NCBI GenBank assembly: GCA_020722065.1
Contig: DYLK01000002.1
Coordinates: 1-64,000, forward strand
Length of the DNA: 64,000 bases
Origin: Melioribacter roseus
GTDB taxonomy: Bacteria; Bacteroidota; Ignavibacteria; Ignavibacteriales; Melioribacteraceae
Direction of reading: 5' to 3'
Shown here: in pieces, positions 8,404 to 15,141 of the stretch
Position numbering within the stretch: position 1 is the first letter of the stretch
Layout of the letters: each line of letters begins with the position of its first letter
Notes under the pieces: model-generated
Database searches by the model: none
Told to the model about the DNA's origin: nothing
The model's input: only the letters and a program-made list of their open reading frames with translations
Made by a program: the position numbers and the translations under genes

Positions 8404-9525
8404 TTAAATTTTATATTTAAATAATTCTCCAGGGTTCCGACTTTTTTTTTGTCCTCCAGATTTTACTACAACGGCACTACTGAATCCTTTTGAATCGTCT
8501 TGTGTATTTCTAATAGCAATAAAATTTGAAACAGTGTTTTTTATATCTTCCATTCCAGCAATTAATGCCACTCCAAAAGCTGGTTTTAGTCCATCGATAA
8601 TTACTCCATTTTCTGCTGGCGAAAAAAAGTCCTTATTTCGTTTCAAATATTCATACAAGAGCGGTATTTCGTGTGTATTAATTCCGCCATGATCAAATTT
8701 TACTAAATCATGTTTCTTTCCATCTTCCGCTTCAATTTCGGGAATAACTTTTAACGATATTTTTCGAATATTTGAGTTATTAAATAATTCTTCATCTAAT
8801 AGCTTTGCAAAAGCTGGAATTGTGCGATTTATTGCGTTATTCAACTCGTCAAAATTTAGTAATGTTTTGTCGTCAGATTCAAAATTTGCGATTAATTGAG
8901 TACTTGGACGTTCTTTTTTTATTATGCTTAATTTTGTGGGAATTTCATTTACAGATCCAATTTTGACCGAGTTTCCTCTTTGTTCTAAATTCCCAGAGAA
9001 TACAAATTTTCCGAGATTTACTTTTAGGAATGCAGAAAAGAATGCAAAAGCAAGAGCAAGTTGAAGAGAATTTCCTTCAATTTGTCCAAATATTGTGGCA
9101 GAATCTTTATTCGAAGGAATATTTTTAATAAAAGGGAAATATTCGCCAAATTTCCAATCAAACACATAATGATGTTTAAGATTCTTTTCGAGAAATTCAT
9201 CGAGATAACTTTTTAAAAACGGCTGGATTTTCCCCCAATTATCTGAAAGAATAGTCAAACTATTACCGTTTTCATATTGACTACTTTTTTCAAAGTGAAT
9301 AGTAAAAACTGCGCCTGAATTATTCTTCCCGTCAAATACTGGGAAAAAAGCTTCGCCGAAGTTTAATTCTGAAACTTTTTCGAAAAACTTATTCACTTTT
9401 TCTATTTTTTTAGAATAAAAATACTTATCGTCTGCCCCGTTCGATTCTTTTAATAATTGTGAATAAATCTCAACAGCAGATTTGTAATTCCCTATATTTT
9501 CTAATCCTTTTGCCCTGCTTTCCAT
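8404..9525 (-). CDS. Lon-type protease domain fused to a Csx3-like domain (CalpL-like)
   Basis: A 373-residue protein. Residues 1-50 look helical, possibly TPR-like. Residues 55-240 resemble the proteolytic domain of Lon (S16): EGNSLQLALA at 150-159 puts Ser153 where Lon has the GPSAG serine, followed by SGNLEQRGNSVKIGSVNEIPTK (177-198), matching Lon TGEITLRG..VLPIGG. The Lon lysine position appears to be Ile196, with Lys198 two residues on. Residues 255-373 resemble Csx3/Crn3: GVIIDGLKPAFGVALIAG, then AVVVKSG and PGELF. It has no AAA domain, so it is not a housekeeping Lon. The start shares its A with the upstream stop (TAATG). By analogy to CalpL (SAVED-Lon), it would cleave the upstream gene product when cOA binds; this is inference. 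Confidence 0.6.
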   Translation of the reverse strand: MESRAKGLENIGNYKSAVEIYSQLLKESNGADDKYFYSKKIEKVNKFFEKVSELNFGEAFFPVFDGKNNSGAVFTIHFEKSSQYENGNSLTILSDNWGKIQPFLKSYLDEFLEKNLKHHYVFDWKFGEYFPFIKNIPSNKDSATIFGQIEGNSLQLALAFAFFSAFLKVNLGKFVFSGNLEQRGNSVKIGSVNEIPTKLSIIKKERPSTQLIANFESDDKTLLNFDELNNAINRTIPAFAKLLDEELFNNSNIRKISLKVIPEIEAEDGKKHDLVKFDHGGINTHEIPLLYEYLKRNKDFFSPAENGVIIDGLKPAFGVALIAGMEDIKNTVSNFIAIRNTQDDSKGFSSAVVVKSGGQKKSRNPGELFKYKI

Positions 9526-10403
9526 TATTCTATCCTAAAATTACCCTCAAAATATTTCCCATTTAAGTTAAACGAAATTTTACTTTCTTCATTTTTATAA
9601 TTTTTCAAATTGAACGAAATAAATCCCATTTGATTTGGCAATATTTTCAACTTTTTATCTGAAGATTCAAAAGACAAATCATTCTGTGTAAATTCAACAT
9701 TATCAATATTTACTTCATTTTCTTTGGCAAAAATCACCAAATACAAATTACCTTTAACAATTGATAATCGAATTAATGAACTCTGGTCGCTAATCAAAAC
9801 AAACGATTTTCCACGATTTTCCCTTTCAAGCTCATAAAATTGTTCAACGTTCAATAAACTATCGTCTGAGGCAGCTAAAGCATAAGCGAACGGTTCTATT
9901 TCAGTATTTAAATAATCGGAAATCTTAAATTTTTTAGTATCTGATTTTTCTTCCTCCAAATTGCTAAAGCTAAATTCGAAATATTCAAGAGCGGCAAATC
10001 TTACCGGTTCAATTTCTTCCAATATTTCGGCAAGAATATTTCTTTGAATATCGGTTAATGAATCATCTGAAATTTTCAGTGAATCTTTAATTAATTTAAG
10101 ATCAGTTTCAGATATTTCGCCCAAATAAAAGTTCAAATCATTTTTAGAAATTGGACCTTCTGTAAATCTTAATGAAATTCTGTCTGTCGGATAAAACTTA
10201 TACTTTTTCGAAGGCAGAATAAGATCGTTTCCATCATTCAATTCAATTACTCTCGAAATATGAACAGAACGAAAAACACCCGTTTTATCTGCAAATTTAT
10301 CGTCAATAATTAAAAAATCACGTTTTGTTAAATTATTATACCAAATTTGACCAACTTTAATTTTAGTTGGTGGATTAAGTACATTATTAAGAAACTTATT
10401 CAT
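9525..10403 (-). CDS. CalpT-like two-domain protein (MazF-like N-terminus), putative protease substrate / anti-sigma
   Basis: A 292-residue protein of about 33 kDa. Residues 13-95 (KIKVGQIWYNN ... FLIIDD ... VHISRVIEL) look like a MazF/PemK-type SH3-like barrel. Residues 95-150 are acidic and helical. From about 190 to the end the sequence is beta-rich. Known CalpT is of similar size, has a MazF-like fold, binds the sigma factor CalpS and is cut into about 23 and 10 kDa parts by CalpL. Here the gene sits between the sigma-like and Lon-like genes, overlapping the former by 8 bp (ATGAATAA) and the latter by one base. The role is therefore inferred from context plus the N-terminal pattern. Confidence 0.5.
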   Translation of the reverse strand: MNKFLNNVLNPPTKIKVGQIWYNNLTKRDFLIIDDKFADKTGVFRSVHISRVIELNDGNDLILPSKKYKFYPTDRISLRFTEGPISKNDLNFYLGEISETDLKLIKDSLKISDDSLTDIQRNILAEILEEIEPVRFAALEYFEFSFSNLEEEKSDTKKFKISDYLNTEIEPFAYALAASDDSLLNVEQFYELERENRGKSFVLISDQSSLIRLSIVKGNLYLVIFAKENEVNIDNVEFTQNDLSFESSDKKLKILPNQMGFISFNLKNYKNEESKISFNLNGKYFEGNFRIE

Positions 10404-11445
10404 CAGAATTTTCTCCTTCTGATTCAGTTAAATTTAATTTTTTTATAAGTAAGGACATAAAAAAGTCCAAATAAACTTTAAGTTCTAGACTATTAATATC
10501 TGCAACTTCAGATATTCTCATTGTTTTAATAAACATTTTAACAAAATTATCAATACTACTTTTCCTATATCTATGTCCTATCTTTTCTTCAATTTCTTCT
10601 AAAGTGAGTGATAGTCCAAACTTATAGTAATACAATTTTGCGTAAAAATGTAACTCATCTGGCGCAAAAGATGATTCAACTCTTGAAAGCCATTGTTTTG
10701 CAATTGATTCAACTTCAGAAATAAACTCTGGATTGTAAATGTTATCAGAATTAGGTAAATCATTTTTATTTTCTTCTTCATCATTATCAAGTGTTCCTCC
10801 CGAAATTGAAATATAACCAGCATTTCCATAATCTGAGATATCAGTTATTAGTCTTACCAAATTAGAGAGAGAAATTGCATAATTTTCCAATTCATCATCA
10901 AAAAAAGATCTAATTAATTTTTCCAATTCACTATGATTAATATTTCCGTTCTTATTTTGAATTGAATAAAAATATCCCTTTATTTCAATATGATGAATGC
11001 TTTCTGCTCCTTCATTTCTGCAAAATTCATTTCTTGAATTCTTACATAAATATTTTTCACTTACAAGTTTATTTAGAATATTACGAATAGCACTTTCAAG
11101 ATTTAAGGTTTCTCTTTGATATACAACTGGTTGAATTTCATAAAAAGCTGTTCTGATTATAGTATAAAAATAGTTAATCAAAATTTTGTCTGAATCTGGA
11201 TTACTTTCCGAATTTTCTAACCAAACACTATTCCCAGTTTCAGAACTCATCGAATTATAAATACCAATAAACGATTGATTCACCAAATCTTTTTGATCAT
11301 CAGAGCCAAGGGAACTATATTTAACCTGAACTACCCCGCTAATTGCTTCATACAACTTTTTGCCAATTTGATTATCTATCTTACCGTTATCTTTTATTTG
11401 TAAAAAAGCTTTTCTTAATACTTCTACTGCTTCATTTTTATTCAT
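10396..11445 (-). CDS. Sigma-factor-like protein (CalpS-like)
   Basis: A 349-residue protein. Residues 45-105 (SDDQKDLVNQSFIGIYNSM, then ILINYFYTIIRTAFYEI) resemble sigma-70 region 2 of ECF factors. Residues 278-310 (LSLTLEEIEEKIGHRYRKSS and the following helix) resemble a region-4 helix-turn-helix. Between them lie about 170 residues without clear match, including an acidic low-complexity stretch near 220-235. ECF sigma factors are usually about 190 residues, so this is a large variant. The ATG at 11445 is preferred over a TTG six bases upstream because AAGGA lies at suitable spacing. It overlaps the upstream stop and the downstream start by 8 bp each. Confidence rests on weak motifs plus operon context. 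Confidence 0.5.
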   Translation of the reverse strand: MNKNEAVEVLRKAFLQIKDNGKIDNQIGKKLYEAISGVVQVKYSSLGSDDQKDLVNQSFIGIYNSMSSETGNSVWLENSESNPDSDKILINYFYTIIRTAFYEIQPVVYQRETLNLESAIRNILNKLVSEKYLCKNSRNEFCRNEGAESIHHIEIKGYFYSIQNKNGNINHSELEKLIRSFFDDELENYAISLSNLVRLITDISDYGNAGYISISGGTLDNDEEENKNDLPNSDNIYNPEFISEVESIAKQWLSRVESSFAPDELHFYAKLYYYKFGLSLTLEEIEEKIGHRYRKSSIDNFVKMFIKTMRISEVADINSLELKVYLDFFMSLLIKKLNLTESEGENSDE

Positions 11446-11923
11446 TATCAAATTCCTTCACTAAAATTGAAAGTCTCTCCTTAGCTTTTGTGGAAAGTTC
11501 GCAAAATCTTTTTTGTAGATTTTTTTGGACGGCTTTCCAACTAAAATAAATGAGAAAATAAGTTGATTGATCAAGCTCTTCAGGGGGAACGGAGACAAAT
11601 AAACAAAAATCTCTTATTTTTTTGCATTTATGAAATTTAGTAGTACCGGGGGCTAATTTTACTAACTGATTATCCCCGAATTTGAGTGGAGTTTCAATAA
11701 TTAGTGATGGTCGAAGTGAATCTTTATAATTTGTCTCATTTCGTTTATAGTCAAAAGGAACTAATTTATCCTCAATGCCCCAAATACTTCCGAAATTAAA
11801 CTTCATACTTTTTAATGTTTCTTCTTCTTCTAAAAGGCTTTTCCGTTTATATATCCTAATTTCTTTTTTCTTAATTTTATGTACTGTTTTTAAACTTTCA
11901 TAAAACTCTTCAGAACTTCTCAT
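11438..11923 (-). CDS. MazF/PemK-like protein heading the type III operon
   Basis: A 161-residue protein. After a basic N-terminal segment, residues about 45-125 follow the MazF/PemK pattern: FGSIWGIE, then a LVPFDY strand, then DSLRPSLIIETP (matching the RPALVI strand) and KLAPGTTKF. The basic C-terminal helix is extra. It may be a genuine ribonuclease toxin, or a structural partner like the MazF-like part of CalpT. The ATG at 11923 is preferred to a GTG six bases upstream because AGGA lies 8 nt before it. It is the first gene of the transcript and overlaps the sigma-like gene by 8 bp. Confidence 0.5.
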   Translation of the reverse strand: MRSSEEFYESLKTVHKIKKKEIRIYKRKSLLEEEETLKSMKFNFGSIWGIEDKLVPFDYKRNETNYKDSLRPSLIIETPLKFGDNQLVKLAPGTTKFHKCKKIRDFCLFVSVPPEELDQSTYFLIYFSWKAVQKNLQKRFCELSTKAKERLSILVKEFDNE

Positions 11924-12160
11924 AAGCACTTTCCTAATTTCATTTCTTTTCCCAATATTACAAATATTAATTTTATTTTGAAAAAAAAATTAACTATGAA
12001 AAATATAAGAAAATTTAAAGGAGAAATAAAAAATAAGTCAGAAAATAAAATTCATAAAGTTGGAATAGTTTATCGAAAAGTAGCGGACTTATTCAAGCAA
12101 TAAAAAGGCTATAAATCTAAATCATTTTGAATAAGTTTTATATGAAATCTAATCATAAAC

Positions 12161-12185
12161 AAAAACTCCGTATTTCTACGGAGTT
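12161..12185 (-). terminator. Rho-independent terminator after the sqr unit
   Basis: A perfect 9-bp stem (12164-12172 with 12177-12185) and a 4-base loop, followed on the minus strand by TTTTTGTTT. It lies 19 bases past the 58-residue gene and closes the sqr transcript before the CRISPR operon. The type III promoter should therefore lie between about 11924 and 12160, where no clear consensus was recognised. Confidence 0.85.
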
Positions 12186-12203
12186 CATAATACAATATGC
12201 TTT

Positions 12204-12380
12204 TTATTTCAAAGATGCCACTTTAAGCATTTTTAGAGAAAGTACAATAAATCTGAATAATTGGTAAATCACACATTTTCTACGAAATCTTTCAGAGGCA
12301 AGTGGATACATACCAAAATTCCATTCTGTGTAATTTCTTTCTTCCCAAGATGTTTTAAGTTGAGTTTGTTGTGTATTCAT
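12204..12380 (-). CDS. Small 58-residue protein downstream of sqr
   Basis: A short open frame with a strong AAAGGAG site 6 bases before ATG, starting 15 bp after the sqr stop and ending just before a terminator. The protein begins MNTQQTQLKTSWEERNYTEW, has a basic middle (SERFRRKC) and a hydrophobic, leucine-rich C-terminal third (residues 37-57) that could lie on or in the membrane. No family was recognised. Position suggests co-expression with the quinone reductase, perhaps as an accessory or membrane-anchoring peptide; that is a guess. Confidence 0.65.
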   Translation of the reverse strand: MNTQQTQLKTSWEERNYTEWNFGMYPLASERFRRKCVIYQLFRFIVLSLKMLKVASLK

Positions 12381-12395
12381 TTTATCTCCTTTATT

Positions 12396-13862
12396 TTAGT
12401 CTGGAATTAAGTACCAACCTGGGTTGGCTTTTGCTTTGTACATAAATACGTAATGCATAACCCATTTAAACCAATGTCCAGCTATTCCTGGTTCGCCCAT
12501 AGTATATTCTATGTCTCTTCCAAAATCTGGATATTTTTTGAAATCTGGAATAGTTGGGTAAACGCTCATTGTTCCAGCAATTCCGCGGAAACCATAACCC
12601 ATAGATACAACGCAAATTGAAGCAAATCTTGCCATTGAAGCGTTTATTTTCAATTTACCATCGAGAGGTTTATTGTTATTAATCAAATCTGCGACATTGG
12701 TAGCGACAGCATTTCCCATTACTGCACTTGGCATTCCAGTTCGAGGTGGCGCTGGAGTAAGTGGTCTGCCGCTTGGAGTTGTGCGTGGTTTTGAGATTGA
12801 GTGTGGTGGAGCGAAAGCTATTCCAGTTGCAAAAATATTTTTCCAAGTTGGATTTTGCAAACGAGATGGCCAATCTTCACCACTCCATTCATGATATGGC
12901 TTTGAGGCACTTGAATAATCTGCATCAACTGTCATTAATCCATTTGGTTTGAAAAGACTTCCATCAGTAATTTCATTACCTTGTTTATCAATTCCCTTTA
13001 GACCAACTCCGCTAAATGGTGGAATAAGCATTGAAAAATCATATTCCAATACTTTTTCTTCGCCATCAATATGTTCATAAAATATTTTACCAGGTTCAAC
13101 TTTATAGACTGAATTTTTTGTATGCCATTTTATACCAAATTCTGTGAATAGCGATTCAATAATATTCTTTGTATGAGCAACATATCCATTATTTCGCACG
13201 TAAGCTCCGCCCATTCCAAGATCGCCAACCATAAATTCATTTGTTATGTAATTTATGTCAGCCATATTTTCAAGCCCTTTCGACTTAATTAAATTGGCAA
13301 CATTTAGCACATATTCTACTGCAGCTCCTTGGCAAGTTGCTCCACCATTTCCAAGTCCGATAACTATTTTTTGTTTTTGTCCTTTTTTCATTTTATCGAT
13401 TATTTTTTGTAATTCACCCCAAGCTTGTGTAGCGTGTTCGTAGGTACAAATAGATAGAGTTCCAGACTTATTTGGTCCTAATCCTTCAGTTGCATCAAAA
13501 TTTAATTTTGGTCCAGTTGAGTTGATTAAGTAATCATATTGCAAATCTTCGAATTTGCCAGAATCGACATATTCTATTCTTACAAATCCTTTATCAGATT
13601 TAGAATCTCCATCAGGATGAATTGATCTTGCATACGCATGCCGAAAATCAATTTTAAGTTTTTTGTATGGAATTGATAAAGGAAAAATCACTTGTTCGGC
13701 CGTCATATGTCCTGTTCCTACCCAAATATTTGATGGAATCCATTGGTATAAGGAATTTGGAGAAATGACAATTACTTCATTACTTTTCTTAAGTTTGTGT
13801 TTCAGATTTATTGCAGCAGTATGTCCAGAAATTCCCGCTCCAATAACTACAACTCTAGCCAT
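12396..13862 (-). CDS. sqr: Sulfide:quinone oxidoreductase
   Basis: A 488-residue FAD-dependent oxidoreductase. The N-terminal VVVIGAGISGHTAA is the FAD-binding glycine motif, and IGLGNGGATCQG is the second nucleotide-binding region. Cys139, Cys177 and Cys417 have the spacing of the three cysteines used by SQRs to oxidise sulfide. The C-terminus is aromatic and hydrophobic (HWFKWVMHYVFMYK), consistent with monotopic membrane attachment near quinone. It would oxidise sulfide to sulfur or polysulfide and reduce membrane quinone. Start ATG has GGAG 8 nt upstream. The SQR subtype was not determined. Confidence 0.82.
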   Translation of the reverse strand: MARVVVIGAGISGHTAAINLKHKLKKSNEVIVISPNSLYQWIPSNIWVGTGHMTAEQVIFPLSIPYKKLKIDFRHAYARSIHPDGDSKSDKGFVRIEYVDSGKFEDLQYDYLINSTGPKLNFDATEGLGPNKSGTLSICTYEHATQAWGELQKIIDKMKKGQKQKIVIGLGNGGATCQGAAVEYVLNVANLIKSKGLENMADINYITNEFMVGDLGMGGAYVRNNGYVAHTKNIIESLFTEFGIKWHTKNSVYKVEPGKIFYEHIDGEEKVLEYDFSMLIPPFSGVGLKGIDKQGNEITDGSLFKPNGLMTVDADYSSASKPYHEWSGEDWPSRLQNPTWKNIFATGIAFAPPHSISKPRTTPSGRPLTPAPPRTGMPSAVMGNAVATNVADLINNNKPLDGKLKINASMARFASICVVSMGYGFRGIAGTMSVYPTIPDFKKYPDFGRDIEYTMGEPGIAGHWFKWVMHYVFMYKAKANPGWYLIPD

Positions 13863-13897
13863 TTTGTCTCCTTTTTTATTTTTTAATTATTTAATAA

Positions 13898-13910
13898 AAT
13901 ATCAGATAAT
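13898..13910. promoter_or_regulatory. Candidate palindromic operator copy 1
   Basis: AATATCAGATAAT, a near-palindrome centred on A13904, 36 bp upstream of the sqr start. It differs by one base from the copy at 13987-13999. No regulator is known; the sequence is AT-rich, so chance is possible. Confidence 0.3.
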
Positions 13911-13986
13911 ATGTATTATTTGGTAAGTAAATTATTTATTTTTTTAAATTTTTCAAACAATTATTTATTTTTTTTAGTCATAAATT

Positions 13987-13999
13987 ATTATCAGATAAT
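13987..13999. promoter_or_regulatory. Candidate palindromic operator copy 2
   Basis: ATTATCAGATAAT, a perfect palindrome around a central A, in the divergent sqr/channel intergenic region and 89 bp from copy 1. Paired sites in a divergent region could bind one regulator that controls both genes. Confidence 0.3.
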
Positions 14000-14080
14000 A
14001 AGATATGATTATTTAATACTTTTTCTAAATGAAATTGTTTTTGCTTTTCTTGTTTATTCATTAATTTACAATATATAATT

Positions 14081-15091
14081 ATGGACACTAACATTAAACA
14101 GGCTCAGTTAAAAAAGATTTATCATTCCTTTCTGATTTTACTTGTAATAATTATTTACGGGACATTAGGTTATTATTTTCTGGAAGAAGATTTTACTTTT
14201 TTTGATTCTATTTACATGACTGCAATTACAATTTCAACAACTGGGTTTTTAGAAGTAAAGGAATTATCAACTCTCGGTAGAATTCACACAATTATTATTA
14301 TTTTTACTGGAATTATAACAATTGGTTACATTGGTGGTAGGTCGGTTCAGTTTTTGATTGAAAACGAGATTTTTAGGAGTAGAAAAATGAATAGTAAACT
14401 TGATAGATTATCAAATCATTATGTTGTTTGCGGCTTTGGGAGAATGGGGAAATATATTTGTGAAGGATTAAAAGAAAGCAAAGTAGATTTTGTAGTAATC
14501 GAAAAAGATGAGCAAAAAATTGATGGTTTAATTTCGAATGATTATACTTATTTAATTGGTGATGCTACGTTAGATGAAACTCTTATTAAAGCTGGAATCA
14601 AAAGAGCAAAAGGTTTAGTTTCTGTAATAAAATCTGATGCAGAAAATGTTTTTACTGTTTTATCGGCAAAGCAAGCCAACCCAAATATTTACATAATTTC
14701 GCGGGCAGTTGAGGAAAATACAGAATCAAAATTATTGCGAGCAGGAGCAAACAGAGTTGTAAAACCTTACGAAATTGGTGGTTCAAGAATGGTACAACTT
14801 CTATTAAAACCAGGAGTTCAAGATTTTATTGATGGAATTATCAGAAATAAGAATATTGAAATAAATCTTGAAGAAATTAAAATTGGACACAATTCAGAAC
14901 TTATTGGCAAATCTTTACGAGATTCTCAAATTAGAAAAGATGCAAATGTTATAATTGTGGCTTTTGTTAGAAAAAATGGAGAATTGATTTATAATCCAAG
15001 TGCAGATGAAATTATTAAAGAAGGGGACAATTTAATTGCAATTGGCGAAAATGAAAATTTAAGGAAACTTGAAAAAATTTGTAACATCTAA
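14081..15091 (+). CDS. Two-TM potassium channel with RCK/TrkA domains
   Basis: A 336-residue protein with the MthK-like layout: TM1 about 13-33, pore loop with ISTTGFLEV (51-59), TM2 about 67-85, then a cytoplasmic RCK_N domain starting VVCGFGRMG (about 115-123) and an RCK_C domain in the last 85 residues. The filter reads TTGF rather than TVGYG, a variant seen in prokaryotic RCK channels. A ligand- or NAD-gated K+ channel at the inner membrane is likely. It is transcribed divergently from sqr. Confidence 0.88.
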   Translation: MDTNIKQAQLKKIYHSFLILLVIIIYGTLGYYFLEEDFTFFDSIYMTAITISTTGFLEVKELSTLGRIHTIIIIFTGIITIGYIGGRSVQFLIENEIFRSRKMNSKLDRLSNHYVVCGFGRMGKYICEGLKESKVDFVVIEKDEQKIDGLISNDYTYLIGDATLDETLIKAGIKRAKGLVSVIKSDAENVFTVLSAKQANPNIYIISRAVEENTESKLLRAGANRVVKPYEIGGSRMVQLLLKPGVQDFIDGIIRNKNIEINLEEIKIGHNSELIGKSLRDSQIRKDANVIIVAFVRKNGELIYNPSADEIIKEGDNLIAIGENENLRKLEKICNI

Positions 15092-15141
15092 AAATTGTTC
15101 TAAGATAATTTGTTATTCAAATAATTATAAGAGAGTACTCA

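Larger units (their letters stand above)
51..11923 (-). other. Type III-A (Csm) CRISPR operon with protease/sigma and nuclease effector modules
   Basis: Eleven genes run leftward with junctions of 8-bp overlap, 8-bp overlap, TAATG, 41 bp, 23 bp, 19 bp, TAATG, ATGA, 10 bp and 12 bp, which indicates one transcript. The order is MazF-like, sigma-like, CalpT-like, Lon-Csx3, csm1, csm2, csm3, csm4, csm5 and two Card1-like nucleases. The Csm core is clear. The two flanking modules are ancillary effectors expected to respond to cyclic oligoadenylate made by Cas10. No cas6, adaptation genes or repeat array are visible in the window; the left edge is only 50 bases past the last stop codon. Confidence 0.9.

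Noticed and set aside
8404-9525. The Lon-like protein as a housekeeping Lon protease.
   Set aside because: It has no AAA+ domain, is only 373 residues and sits within a CRISPR operon beside CalpT- and sigma-like genes.
10599-10829. Minus- and plus-strand small frames inside the operon (for example 10599-10829, 3086-3316, 7165-7365).
   Set aside because: They lie wholly inside well-supported genes in other frames and show no independent ribosome-binding site or family match.
10396-11451. The 8-bp ATGAATAA overlaps in the type III operon as a special signature of that module.
   Set aside because: The same overlap occurs between accC and the BCCP gene (58776-58783), so it is a general translational-coupling habit of this genome.
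11996-12103. A 35-codon plus-strand frame in the gap before the CRISPR operon.
   Set aside because: No ribosome-binding site, very Lys-rich from AT-rich sequence, and no recognised relative. It is more likely upstream control DNA of the operon.
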